The notes below the pieces were generated by a model, which saw only the letters and a program-made list of their open reading frames with translations, made no database searches and was not told the origin of the DNA. From contig OX336350.1 in assembly GCA_946902875.1 (NCBI GenBank), forward strand, positions 18,838,048-18,902,047: DNA of 64,000 nucleotides, in the 5' to 3' direction. The stretch's first letter is position 1. Every line of letters begins with the position of its first letter. The translations under genes were made by a program, and so were the position numbers. Positions 53,801 through 60,839 of this stretch are shown here, one piece after another. This stretch comes from Nematopogon swammerdamellus. Lineage: Eukaryota; Arthropoda; Insecta; Lepidoptera; Adelidae.

Positions 53801-56212
53801 AGAAAAATTACACCACGATCCAGTGGACCGACCTACAAACGGTGCGGTGGTACTAATCCGGGCAGTTTATTGCGCACGTTCGTCCACGTGGCAGCTCGCT
53901 ACACACTTGTCAACGTTCACAGACCTAGATAATATCTAGAAAATTACTCATTTACAGATCGTATTATCTGACATTAGGAAAAAAATAACTATTTTATAAA
54001 GTACAAGCTGTGCCCGCGGCTCCGCCCGCTCTCATATTTCACTTCACTGCTAACCTCATAAGCTATTTAGCGTGATAGTAAGTAGCCTATAGTTGATGGG
54101 AAGAATCAAGCTATCCGTAGAATTTTGTTTTATTAAAATCGGTTCAGTGGTTCTCGAGTTATAAGCGGACAGACAGACACTCAGACATACAGAAAGCAGA
54201 CGTTGGATTTTATTATAGGTAAGGATAAGGAAGGAAGGAAGGATAGCTGTGCCCGCGGCTCCGCCCGCTCTCATATTTCACTTCACTGCTAACCTCATAA
54301 GCCATTTAGCGTGATAGTAAGTAGCCTATAGTTGATGGGAAGAATCAAGCTATCCGTAGAATTTTGTTTTATTAAAATCGGTTCAGTGGTTCTCGAGTTA
54401 TAAGCGGACAGACAGACACTCAGGCAGACAGAAAGCAGACGTTGGATTTTATTATAGGTAAGGAAAGGAAGTAATATATATTTTGTATAATAAAAATTAA
54501 AAAAGACATATTTTATATTATATTTTATTATTCGTCGTCAGATAACAAAATTGGTTTATGTGACAACGACCAATAAGTCGAAATATCATGTAAAATATGT
54601 GTGTATTTTTTAATTTATAGTGTACAAAATATACAGGGTGTAAAAACGGCGAGTACATTAAATTTAGGAAATGATTATTGGGATCAAGAGTAACAAAAAA
54701 GTCAAATAACTTTTTTCTGAATTCCCTTTAAATAAAAAGTTACACTTTTCATACAAACTAATTGATTATTTTAGTGTAAAAATGGTCTAATGACAACAGG
54801 GCGGCGCGGAGGGGGGAAGAGCGGGTGAGACGTGAGCGCCTCGGACGGAGGTGTTGGCGGGAGGGGCGGGGGTTAGCTTTGTGAGTGGAGGACTGGAGGT
54901 CGGCAGGCGGAGGGTGCGAAGCGGCAACAACGCGTTAAATTACACTAGACGAAAACATACCTTTCAAAAATTCATATCTCGAAAACTAGACACTTTAAAG
55001 AAAAACTTTATTTGCTTTTTTGTCTAGGAAAAACGTGAGGATTGCGCTGGCGAAATTAATGTACTCGCCGTTTTAACACCCTGTATATTATAAAATTAAT
55101 TAAAACGAAATTTTGGTGTAAATAAAACTATTTAATTCATAAATATATAATAAGTCGCACGCAATTGGTTAGTTTTCACAACGGACTTATTGTAGCCCTC
55201 CTTTAGCATTCCATTTTCCTTTAGGGGTAAAAACGAATCGAATATTCGAATTGATTTACCTACTGAAAATTCGAATCAATTTGAAGAATCGGTAACCGTT
55301 TAGAATGTTGTAGTTTATTGAAATTTTCAAGATAAGTTATATCGAAGGGAAGGGTCGCCCTAGACGCACGTACCTGGACCAGATCGGGCATGTGCTCAAA
55401 AAGGGGCAAGTGCTTAGTACCCGTAACCGACGAGCATGCATGAAGAACATTATGGGAGTGGAAGAGGCGGCAGAGGTGTGTCAGGATCGTGGCACGTGGA
55501 GATCCGTTGTCTCTGCCTACCCCACCGGGAAACAGGCGTGACGCTATGTATGTATGTATGTAAGTTATATCGAAAAATAAATGTATTTAAAAATAAATGC
55601 AAGTTAAAAAATATCTTCTTTAATTTAAGAATAATGCGCTGAGAATAGCCAATTTTTTTTTTCATAAGGCGGAGTTAGTTATTATGGCGTGAAGGGAACT
55701 AGGAAGTTTAATTAAAAATGCACTTTACCGACCATTATAAGGTCTGATTATGTGGAGCTCAAATGAACAAATCTGGCGTATGTAATTGTTTTTTTTTTAA
55801 ATCTACAATATTTCCCCATACATTTTTGTGGTGTTAAAATCGAAAATCATCAAATTGAGAATAATTTCTGCTTAGCAATGTATAATTACCTCAATCAAAA
55901 TTAACAACATTATAGAAAAAAAGTAAGGACAATAATTGGCCAACTTATATAGAATGTTCTTTAAAATGTAACTTTGAGATAATTTACTTTCTTTAATTTC
56001 CTACCATATTTTTAAAGTAGGTATAATAAAAAAATACCTATTCTGAATTCTTATATTCTAGCGGTCAAATTGAAAAAGTTAAATTCGAAATCCAAATATC
56101 TACGGTGTTCTCTGTTCTTATTTCAAAAGAAACTTCAATAACAAAACAAAATTAACGGAAAATTACCTGTCGACGATGCGAAGATGACAGCCAGACACAG
56201 AAATCGTAACAT
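39331..56212 (-). CDS. Alpha-carbonic anhydrase-like gene B, eight coding exons, 273 aa
   Basis: Eight exons join in frame into 273 residues: 56212-56167, 53003-52947, 49524-49372, 47549-47417, 44043-43941, 43247-43141, 40945-40822 and 39429-39331. Phases equal those of gene A, so the two are tandem duplicates. The product belongs to the secreted alpha-carbonic anhydrases (CO2 hydration). Seen: signal peptide (1-14), HQSPINL (48-54), HFHW (117-120) and LEMH (133-136) giving zinc ligands H117, H119 and H136, Glu123, SLTTP (216-220), C43/C222 as the likely disulfide, and extra cysteines C85, C104 and C140. Odd: Arg84 replaces the shuttle His, and the loop between HFHW and SEHT is about six residues short. 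There is no C-terminal anchor. Every intron boundary is GT-AG. Confidence 0.9.
39526..40512 (+). mobile_element. piggyBac-like element, internally deleted, 987 bp
   Basis: TTAA flanks both ends (39522-39525, 40513-40516). Ends are inverted: CCCTGCAGTGATCGCG and CGCGACCACTGCAGGG. Subterminal GCGGAGTCTAAGTCCGCGCG-type repeats occur at 39540, 39703 and 40452. It sits in intron 7 of gene B, 97 bp from exon 8. Confidence 0.9.
39731..40065 (+). pseudogene. piggyBac transposase C-terminal remnant, frameshifted
   Basis: About 90 codons include LKGLTNFLLKDHL and GRCHYCDRNKNRPTKYRC, the cysteine-rich C-terminal domain of piggyBac transposases. The frame shifts near 40000, after which another frame reads FKKYACLEHV, the expected end of that domain. 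The catalytic DDD region is absent. Confidence 0.78.
40545..40800 (-). repeat. GGAGGGGTGT-family repeat, minus strand
   Basis: Reverse of the repeat at 47757-48030: CATGCAAATCGGT, ATCCAAATCCGTCCATCCGT, GCTACGATGCCACAGACAGA and ACACCCCTCCGTTA. Confidence 0.7.
40822..40945 (-). CDS. Gene B exon 7
   Basis: 124 nt between ATACAG and GTAAAG encode NMMSSNPGSYYTYPGSLTTP then GCEESVIWIVQKEYIFTTKHQ (in two parts). Same length as gene A exon 7. Confidence 0.93.
40955..41190 (-). repeat. GGAGGGGTGT-family repeat, minus strand, second copy
   Basis: GCTACGATGCCACAGACAGA, a (CA)n run and AACACCCCTCCGTTTTTTTC. Same family as 40545-40800. Confidence 0.7.
41268..41668 (-). mobile_element. SINE-B, full length, minus strand
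   Basis: From the T-run and GTAATCCGGTATGGGTGG to the tRNA-like head CCGGATTCGAACCTCGGACC and ACCACTCGGCCACCCGCC. All SINE-B parts are in order. Confidence 0.9.
41833..42218 (+). mobile_element. SINE-A with head type 1, full length
   Basis: TCAGCCTCGGTAGCTCAATG, GGATGGGTGAACGCTCGACC, core and tail. A small tandem duplication (TTGGATGCACC) sits in the 5S-like part. Confidence 0.88.
42272..42610 (+). mobile_element. Non-autonomous Helitron, 339 bp
   Basis: A|TCCTACTAATATTATAAACG at the 5' end and CACGCGGACGAAGTCACGGG plus CGAAAGCTAG|T at the 3' end. Both termini and the A/T insertion point follow the Helitron rule. The same 5' end is found inside the larger Helitron at 12561. Confidence 0.92.
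42720..43133 (+). repeat. GAT/GAC-rich imperfect trinucleotide repeat
   Basis: About 400 bp of GATGACGACGATGATGAT-type sequence in intron 6 of gene B. The frames with runs of D, M, T, H or I are artefacts. Part of it is copied at 44306-44512. Confidence 0.93.
43141..43247 (-). CDS. Gene B exon 6
   Basis: 107 nt between TTTCCAG and GTAAGT encode FDPENQKECALNDIMEDVRQ and on to LRLFNL. Its last 17 nt plus about 190 nt of intron 6 are copied in inverted orientation at 44306-44512. Confidence 0.88.
43430..43560 (+). mobile_element. LINE reverse transcriptase fragment, plus strand
   Basis: SLDTRKASGPDRIS matches the LD..KA.GPD motif of jockey-like RT, followed by KRCAPELAY. The frame breaks at once after ISA. 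Confidence 0.7.
43941..44043 (-). CDS. Gene B exon 5
   Basis: 103 nt between TTTGCAG and GTGAGT encode MPLEMHLVHCRSNL to GLAVIAVMAD, with the third zinc ligand H136. Confidence 0.92.
44091..44677 (+). mobile_element. SINE-A with head type 1, split by a copied gene segment
   Basis: GCCTCGATAGCTCAGTGGTG, GTACTTGGATGGGTGACCGC and CCGCCCGGGTTGGTAC run to about 44305. The SINE resumes at 44513 with GGTCGAAACGGCTATGTAAA and ends in an A-run. The interruption is an inverted copy of 42951-43157. Confidence 0.9.
44306..44512 (+). repeat. Inverted copy of gene B exon 6/intron 6 junction
   Basis: The reverse complement matches 42951-43157 with about two mismatches. It includes 17 nt of exon 6, its GTAAGT donor and 190 nt of the GAT/GAC repeat. 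Its donor reads on the plus strand, antisense to gene B, so it should not be used. Confidence 0.92.
44690..45050 (+). mobile_element. RTE LINE 3' end, plus strand, with SINE-B tail inserted
   Basis: [18 protein letters not shown] residues and [19 protein letters not shown] mark the RTE C-terminus. 44755-44815 (GTGCTTTGGCCCCTCCGACG, then an A-run) is a SINE-B tail within it. The end is (CTGA)n. Confidence 0.7.
45335..45770 (-). repeat. Repeat family C, minus strand
   Basis: CCCAAGTGCGAGTCGAACTC at one end and GTAGGCTTAGTAATAGGGCA then CGGATACGGAACCCT at the other. An internal 40-bp piece (TTACGGTTCAA(A/G)AGACACAACACTC) is duplicated. Confidence 0.75.
46002..46085 (+). tRNA. tRNA-Leu (CAG anticodon)
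   Basis: The 84-nt sequence folds as a type II tRNA. Acceptor GTCAGGA pairs with TTCTGAC (one G-T), discriminator A. Box A is GGCCGAGCGGTCTAAGG, anticodon stem CTGCG/CGCAG with loop TTCAGGT (anticodon CAG, reads CUG). There is a long variable arm, box B GGTTCGAATCC, and a T8 Pol III terminator at 46087. No SINE body follows, unlike the tRNA-like SINE heads here. It is antisense within intron 4 of gene B. Confidence 0.93.
46453..46580 (+). repeat. (GAGACG/GAGACA)n microsatellite, left part
   Basis: About 20 units. The tract continues after the SINE at 46900. Confidence 0.95.
46581..46899 (+). mobile_element. SINE-A with head type 2, inside a microsatellite
   Basis: TACCGTGTGGGGCCGGTACT to GTGTCAGTTTCC and A16. 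GAGACA repeats on both sides show insertion into the tract; target duplication cannot be resolved there. Confidence 0.9.
46900..47372 (+). repeat. (GACAGA/GATAGA)n microsatellite, right part
   Basis: About 470 bp of GAGACAGAGATAGA-type repeats with degenerate spacing. A related shorter tract is at 49255-49340. Long S, V or R/D frames are artefacts. Confidence 0.95.
47417..47549 (-). CDS. Gene B exon 4
   Basis: 133 nt between GCACAG and GTAAGC encode residues 86-130, with CGPL then HSLHFHWPSEHTFDGK. It carries two zinc ligands, the conserved Trp120 and Glu123. Confidence 0.92.
47757..48030 (+). repeat. GGAGGGGTGT-family repeat with (GT)n, plus strand
   Basis: AACCCCCGACGAAAAAAACG, GGAGGGGTGTTATAAGTTTG, (GT)20, TGGCATCGTAGCTCCCAAAC and GATGCGGTTTTTTTTATTAG. 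Confidence 0.75.
48038..48267. repeat. Inverted repeat, ~102-bp arms
   Basis: GTTAAATTACAAATTTAAAA AACCCCCGACTC to AAAGGAGTCGG (48040-48119) is mirrored at 48180-48267. Inner parts CCGCTAAGTAAATT/AATTTACTTAGCGG extend the match. Possible MITE. Confidence 0.82.
48268..48395 (-). repeat. Repeat family E, minus strand
   Basis: CGGATAGCTTTATTCTTCCC, GCTTATGAGGTTAGCAGTGA and GAGCGGGCGGAGCCGCAGGC. Full copies are at 54005-54475 and 62340-62575. Confidence 0.75.
48430..48560 (-). repeat. Repeat family C fragment, minus strand
   Basis: AAACCGGCCAAGTTCGAATC, CTCACGCACCGAG and GTTTCTTGCATGGGGACC. Confidence 0.7.
48637..48885 (-). mobile_element. SINE-A, minus strand, truncated before the head
   Basis: ATGGAAACTGACACGGTTGG to CTTATCCCTTAGTCGCCTTT; ends within head type 2. 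Confidence 0.88.
49372..49524 (-). CDS. Gene B exon 3
   Basis: 153 nt between GCGCAG and GTTAGT encode residues 35-86: ETTWSPLCRVGTHQSPINL and SGENDGRC. Arg84 aligns with His86 of gene A. Confidence 0.9.
49564..49825. repeat. Inverted pair of tRNA-like sequences (hairpin)
   Basis: The plus arm (49718-49825) reads GGCCCGGTGGTGTGGTTATC, GCGTTGGCGGCTCAAGCC and box B GGTTCAAATCCTGG. The minus arm (49564-49698) is its reverse complement with small differences. They meet at a 20-bp inner palindrome (TTATCTGAAAATTTGGAGATAA). Acceptor stems do not pair well, so I do not call a tRNA gene. Confidence 0.8.
49838..50287. mobile_element. MITE (AACGGCGAGTACATTAA ends), copy 1
   Basis: GGGTGTAAAAACGGCGAGTA at the left and TACTCGCCGTTTTAACACCC at the right are inverted. 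The interior matches copy 2 at 54638-55086 almost throughout, including a GC-rich middle (GCGGCGCGGATGG). Confidence 0.88.
50395..50560 (+). repeat. LINE-3'-like repeat
   Basis: CCTCCCGAGTACAG, GGCGTGAAAAGGCTCCTGTC, AATGTCCATAGGTATCGTTA and CATGTCGCGCTTTCC, then an A-run. Same family as 35150-35400. Confidence 0.65.
50924..51197 (+). mobile_element. MITE with TACACGGTGTTGC ends, intact copy
   Basis: 274 bp from TACACGGTGTTGCAG to GGTTGCAACACCGTGTA. Contains the uninterrupted TTCTATATGTGAAAG (50978-50992), the site occupied by Helitrons in the copy at 10571-15804. Confidence 0.88.
51198..52828. mobile_element. Tc1/mariner-like element with ~550-bp inverted repeats
   Basis: Arms 51198-51748 and 52279-52828 are inverted (TACAGG(A/T)TGTTTGGTAATTC, GATACATTCCTTCTAAGGG, ACGTTTACTCGGGATCG). 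The 530-bp centre has a transposase fragment. It is probably a foldback derivative of the family at 29750-30179. Confidence 0.85.
51765..51915 (+). pseudogene. IS630/Tc1/mariner transposase HTH remnant
   Basis: The frame reads EDEEEVLEFSVRTDPTTSIR then AAARHFGLSQW, the N-terminal helix-turn-helix pattern of mariner-like transposases. It stops at TAA near 51915; the catalytic core is not identifiable. Confidence 0.6.
52947..53003 (-). CDS. Gene B exon 2
   Basis: 57 nt between TTTTGCAG and GTACTT encode LVAAGGGQNQRWKYVDDP. It is longer than gene A exon 2 by eight codons, but both ends keep phase 1. Confidence 0.82.
53036..53062 (+). repeat. (TTAAC)n microsatellite
   Basis: Five TTAAC units in intron 2... 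upstream of exon 2 on the transcribed strand, that is in intron 1 of gene B. Confidence 0.9.
53213..53614. mobile_element. Two SINE-A copies in inverted arrangement
   Basis: A plus copy with head type 2 (53213-53480) stops at CATCACGGATC. A minus tail fragment (53518-53614) follows after 38 bp. Their tails face each other. Confidence 0.85.
54005..54475 (+). repeat. Repeat family E, tandem pair
   Basis: AGCTGTGCCCGCGGCTCCGC, TTCACTTCACTGCTAACCTC, GATGGGAAGAATCAAGCTAT and GAGTTATAAGCGGACAGACA occur at 54008-54236 and again at 54245-54472, nearly identical. A third copy is at 62340-62575. Confidence 0.88.
54638..55086. mobile_element. MITE (AACGGCGAGTACATTAA ends), copy 2
   Basis: ACAGGGTGTAAAAACGGCGA to CGCCGTTTTAACACCCTGT, flanked by TAT/ATA. 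More complete ends than copy 1 at 49838-50287. No transposase. Confidence 0.9.
55344..55562 (+). mobile_element. LINE ORF2 C-terminal fragment with (ATGT)n tail
   Basis: 66 codons to TGA (55539-55541) include EGKGRPRRTYLDQIG and VCQDRGTWRSVVSAYPTGKQ, the end of a RTE/jockey-type LINE protein, followed by (TATG)n. Fragment ACGTGGAGATCCGTTGTCTC also occurs at 3158. Confidence 0.75.
56167..56212 (-). CDS. Gene B exon 1 (signal peptide)
   Basis: ATG at 56212 starts MLRFLCLAVIFASST, a short signal peptide closely like gene A. Donor G|GTAATT, phase 1. Confidence 0.85.
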
Positions 56213-56253
56213 CTTTTCGCGATAAAACAACTGATTAAACCACGTCGTCGGAT

Positions 56254-56305
56254 CAATACTGCGATCGGTTGAGACGTAAGCAATATAGGAGCGTCGCTTT
56301 TTATT
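56254..56305 (-). promoter_or_regulatory. Gene B core promoter
   Basis: TATATTG (56287-56281) is 27 bp upstream of the A in GCAGTA (predicted start 56260), giving a 48-nt leader. CTCCTATAT and GTCTCAACCGATCGCAGTA match gene A. Confidence 0.65.
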
Positions 56306-56569
56306 GAATAAAGCGACAAAATGTCAGCACAACCTTGATACTACTGTGCTGAGAACAAAATATGAAAATGGTAAAGTAAGAATACTTAATGAATGATACA
56401 GAAATATCGTCGCGAAAATGCATAAAGTCGTTCTACCGTCACGTGACAGAGCCTTCCATGTTTGAAAATTTAAAATAGTCATTTACTTATATTAAAATTA
56501 CCCGTCACCCGCAATAGTTTGTCTCGCCGCCATGCCATGGCGAAAGTACGAACACAATGCATAATTACA

Positions 56570-56645
56570 GGGTAGGACTGGAAGAAAATAAGAGAGGCGT
56601 ATGTCCAGCAGTGGACGAATACACGCTGGCTTACTGCGACTGACG
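56570..56645 (+). mobile_element. RTE LINE 3' end fragment, plus strand
   Basis: GACTGGAAGAAAATAAGAGA then GGCGTATGTCCAGCAGTGGA, the RTE C-terminus (DWKK..EAYVQQW type). Confidence 0.7.
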
Positions 56646-56846
56646 GGGATGACGATATGTGTCTGTTCCGTGGGGATAGCTACGCCCCGCGGCCCGCCTC
56701 CGCGCCGCCGCACCGCGCCGGCCACCACGTCGCGTATTCGGATTTTGTGTAATTCAAACTAAGATTTTAATTAAAAAGCACTAATTCCATGGCATCCATA
56801 ATATTCTTTTCAACGTGGCCTCCTAATAGCGACTATGTATGAGATA

Positions 56847-57239
56847 CTAGCTTTTGCCCGCGGCTTCGCTCGCGTGAAATTCCTATTTAAAAAGAAAAAA
56901 GTACTCGTAATCCCGCGACAGTACCTTTATTTCGGCGCGCAGAACAATTCGGTTTGTATGAGAGCCACATCTTAGCGTAACCGGAACTGAATTTAATTTA
57001 GCCTATATATCCTGTGTCCCGTATAGTAAAATGTGCTTGTACTAAGTTTGATTGAATTCGAATGATCGATTTAAGAGTTATGGAGGAACATACATACACA
57101 CTACAGAAAAGATTTCTAAAAATCATCAATTTAGTTTTAGCAGCATACATAATAGTCTACATACGCTGTATCTCATAAAACAAAGTAACTTACTCCATGA
57201 CAATCCCTTACAGATTTATTATTAGTAGTAGTAATTTGA
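56847..57239 (-). mobile_element. Non-autonomous Helitron, 393 bp, minus strand
   Basis: Minus-strand 5' end A|TCAAATTACTACTACTAA at 57239 and 3' end GCGGGCAAAAGCTAG|T at 56847. The target reads GATA|TTGG when the element is removed. Confidence 0.9.
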
Positions 57240-57496
57240 TTGGTTGATATTGAAAACAGAAATGGTAGCGCCAAAACTACTCATTGAAACTAAAGTTGAA
57301 ATCATTGCCGTTTCTTGTATTCGCCCGTGTGTCACCCCTATAGCCAATACAGTAAGTAACACTTTGTAAAAATTTATGGAAATACCATTTTGACAGTTGA
57401 TCCGTACATAGTGGGATATGGTACAAAACCTTACAATCAGAACCTCCACAACGGATTCACTGGTTCCCGGCATGCAATTTACGAAGACCTGAAATA

Positions 57497-57845
57497 GTGT
57501 CATCTCTAAAGACTTCGTTCTGGCCACATTCCATTGAATACATTAAAATTCCTGATGAAAAGAGAGTTTATCGAAATTTTGATCGGTGTAACAAGGAGGA
57601 TGACACGTACCATTTGCTGATGGAGTGTGGTCAGAACGAGGAATTACGGAGGTCATTGCAGGCGTCACTTAGGGTGGACAGACTCAATTTGTTTTTTAGT
57701 ATACATAAACTGTTGGCGAGCCCAAGTGAGAGGGATTTAGTAATTGTGTTGGATTTCGTGGAGCGTTCTCTATCCCTTAGGGACTCTGGACCCTAAGAGA
57801 TGGAAAAGATGAGTGCTATCGGAGGAGCTGTTCAACGCGTTTTCG
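57497..57845 (+). pseudogene. LINE protein C-terminal fragment
   Basis: RNFDRCNKEDDTYHLLMECG resembles the C-terminal CX..CX..HX..C knuckle of R1/jockey-like LINE proteins; LLASPSERDLVIVLDFVERS follows before a stop at 57794-57796. Upstream of 57497 the frame is lost. Confidence 0.65.
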
Positions 57846-57888
57846 CCGTCCCCTATCCACCTCCGTACAACGCGCACTGGGTAGGGAT

Positions 57889-58287
57889 TTTTTTTTTTTT
57901 TTTTTTTTTTATGGAAACTGACACGGTTGGCTACATCACCTACAACGTCCGTGATGTCAGCCCATAACACCGGGTGAACTAGGTGCCATGTCAGTGCTTC
58001 CCCCTTTGATCGTGCCGGCTACACTGAACTGGTCGGAAAACACAAACTATATTCATAGCCGTTTAGACCGACGTTTCATTCAGTGCGGTGGTACCAACCC
58101 GGGCGGGTTAAACCCTACCACCAAGTAAGATTAGGAGGGAAGGGACCTACAGTTTTACGAGGAATCCGAACCTCGGTCAGCCTCCAACGGTCAGCGGTCA
58201 CCCATCCAAGTACTGACCGCACCCAGCGTTGCTTAACATTCAATAGCGACAGTTGACTGTCTGCACCACTGAGCTATCGAGGCTGAC
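57889..58287 (-). mobile_element. SINE-A with head type 1, inserted in a LINE-3'-like repeat
   Basis: T-run to GAGCTATCGAGGCTGAC. Left flank ACTGGGTAGGGAT and right flank GATTGCATCCCTATACGC join to the uninterrupted ACTGGGCAGGGATTGCATCC at 35166. Confidence 0.9.
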
Positions 58288-58535
58288 TGAGATTGCATCC
58301 CTATACGCTGGACTTACCACGGATGCGTACCGATCGGTTTTGCAGATCCTTCCTCGCTGCCTACATATTTCCCCCCAAGTATTGTCTCGGGTCCTTCAAG
58401 AGAGGCGTGAACGGGCACCTGTCAGGCCGGCATGGCACTTGCAGCCCCCGCATGCGACCGAATGTCCATGGGCGTCGCTAGATACCTTATGGGTGGCTCG
58501 GAGCCACATGTCGCTTACTATAAAAAAATCGAGCT
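58288..58535 (+). repeat. LINE-3'-like repeat, right part
   Basis: TTGCATCCCTATACGCTGGA, GTCTCGGGTCCTTCAAGAGA, CACCTGTCAGGCCGGCATGG and CCACATGTCGC. It starts at about 57840. Confidence 0.75.
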
Positions 58536-58539
58536 GATA

Positions 58540-58950
58540 TTAACAAATTATTGTTAAAAGCCTTAAAAAAACCCAAACATATGACACATTTTACATCAAA
58601 ATTGAGTGGCGAGGATAGTTTAGCGACAGTATTAAATATGTAATCCTATAATGTATTAAAATGTGAACTCGTCTTACTTCGCTCTGTGTAGTCAGCTGCA
58701 TTTTTCAATATTTACTTAATGAATGGCGCTGTTGTTACATATGCATGACAATACAATACATACAAATAAATAGATAACATTTCAGAATGCAGACAATAAT
58801 TAACATATTGCGGCCAAATAGCTGGCAACACTACAGCATATTTCTTTTTCAGCTCATACAAAATAATAATATCAAATAACAATTGACTTTTAGACTTGGT
58901 GAAGTGTCAACTGATCATGGAAGCGTCAGGGAAATAGTAGGTAATAATTT
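58540..58950. other. Unassigned AT-rich interval
   Basis: No coding frame or repeat family recognised upstream of gene B here. Confidence 0.5.
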
Positions 58951-58954
58951 TTTT

Positions 58955-59320
58955 TTTATCGAATCTGACACTGATCACCTACAACATCCGTGATGTCAGC
59001 CCATAACACCGGGTGAACTAGGTGCCATGCCAGTACTATAACTGAATTGACGATTTTTTAAAATGTTTTCTGTATGTATGTATGTTCCTACATAACTCTT
59101 AAACAGATCATCTGAATTTGATTAAACTTAATACAAGCACATTTAACTATACGTGACACAGGATAGGCTAAATTAATTTCAGTTCCGGTTACGCTAAGAT
59201 GTGGCTCTCATACAAACCGAATTGTTCCGCGCGCCGAAATAAAGGTACGGTAGCTTACTTACTTACTTTCTTCTTTTTAAATACGAATTTCACGCGAGCG
59301 AAGCCGCGGGCAAAGGCTAG
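58955..59320. mobile_element. SINE-A tail fragment (minus) joined to a 5'-truncated Helitron (plus)
   Basis: CACCTACAACATCCGTGATG to GGTGCCATGCCAGT (58975-59032) is SINE-A. From 59036 the Helitron body GACGATTTTTTAAAATGTTT runs to CACGCGAGCGAAGCCGCGGG and CAAAGGCTAG|T at 59320. Confidence 0.82.
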
Positions 59321-59735
59321 TTCTGTATAAGCGAATAAATTAAATTTAGTAAAAGCACGTAGTAAGCATGTAAATGTTGCCATAATAATGCACTGTTATT
59401 ACCACCCTCGTTTTCCGGTTAATCGTTTTAAATTCGTCGACAAACAATTCCACGTGCAATTAAAACATGGCCCCTGAGCAATTAACGGGATTTGTATTCA
59501 GGAAGTGGCAACTGGCAACACTACGGATAATCGGATTCAAATGAAAACGCAGTTTTAATCGCTTACACATGTAGAGTGAAAATCGTTATTGTTTCTAATG
59601 AGATGTAATTTGGGCGGAAATAGGAAGAAATTATCATTTAAAAAATATATGTCTGTGACGGAAATTCTAAATTAGTAATAAATGTATACTCCTATACTAT
59701 ACATAGACACCACAGTAGATACGTTTATCATATCA

Positions 59736-60140
59736 TCAATACTAATAATAAATCTGTAAGGGATAGTCATGGAGTAAGTTATTTTGCTTTATGAGATACT
59801 GAGTTTGTAGACTCAATGTATGATATAAAGCTAACTTGACGATTTTTAGAAATATTTTTTGTATGTATGTTTGTATGTATGTATGCATGTATGTTCCTCC
59901 ATAACTCTTAAACCGATCATTCGAATTTGGTAAAACTTTGGACAAGCACATTTACCTATGTGGGATATACACCGGGATATAGGACGGACTAAATAAAATT
60001 CAGTTCCGGTTACGCTAAGATATGGCTCTCATACAAACCGAATTGTTCCGCGCGCCGAAATAAAGGTACAGTAGCGGGCTTACATACTTTCTTATTTTTA
60101 AATATGAATTTCACGCGAGCGAAGCCGCGGGCAAAAGCTA
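59736..60140 (+). mobile_element. Non-autonomous Helitron, ~405 bp
   Basis: A|TCAATACTAATAATAAATC at 59736 and CGAGCGAAGCCGCGGGCAAA with AGCTA at 60140, where the last base is lost at the join with family C. Confidence 0.85.
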
Positions 60141-60187
60141 TACACATATTTTGTGAAAGATACAGCCCTCGGACAGACATACGGACG

Positions 60188-60226
<39 letters not shown>

Positions 60227-60275
60227 GGCGTGGACTTAGTAATAGGGTCCCAACGACGGATACGGAACCCTTAAA
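60141..60275 (-). repeat. Repeat family C fragment, minus strand
   Basis: ACACATATTTTGTGAAAGAT, a (CAGA)n run, GGCGTGGACTTAGTAATAGG and GGATACGGAACCC. Confidence 0.72.
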
Positions 60276-60401
60276 ATGGGAATTTTTACCGGGAGGTAAT
60301 CTAGCTTTCTCAGTAATAACCAGATGATAGCTATTACGTCTTCCGTTAGCTATTACTTTGATTAGTTACTCATTAAGTATACTACTATTACCAGGCCCCA
60401 C

Positions 60402-60679
60402 GCACTCTATGTACTTGCGCGCGCTAACTACCTGTCGCCCGTCGGGCCGCCGGCGGTCTTTTTCAGTACAAATTCGTTAGCCGCGCGAAGTATACATAGA
60501 CGCTCGCCCACGCAACTGCGCGCAGCTGCAAAGCAATAAACACTTTACACTCGATCGTTTAGGTACATTTTCGCACGCAGCGATTGGCGATGTGAAACAG
60601 TAGGCTATTAAAGCCCGAAGGTAGGAAAATTTTCTATGGAGTGATTTATCTGTTACCAAGTAACTATTAAGTAATCTGT
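60402..60679 (+). repeat. GC-rich dispersed repeat D, copy 2
   Basis: CACGCACTCTATGTACTTGC to AGTAATCTGTG; matches 23094-23369. CTATTAC occurs on both sides (60386 and 60680), a possible target duplication. Confidence 0.75.
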
Positions 60680-60839
60680 GCTATTACTTCCTATGTTAAT
60701 TACTTTATATCAATATCGGCATTATGCTGAGTGATTGCTTGCCATCATTAATCTTAATTTAGGCTCCGCTCCGATCGCGTGTTCTATCTCACGAAGTCCG
60801 TTTGGCTCTGGTTGTAGTAGTGATGTGTGTGCGTGGACC

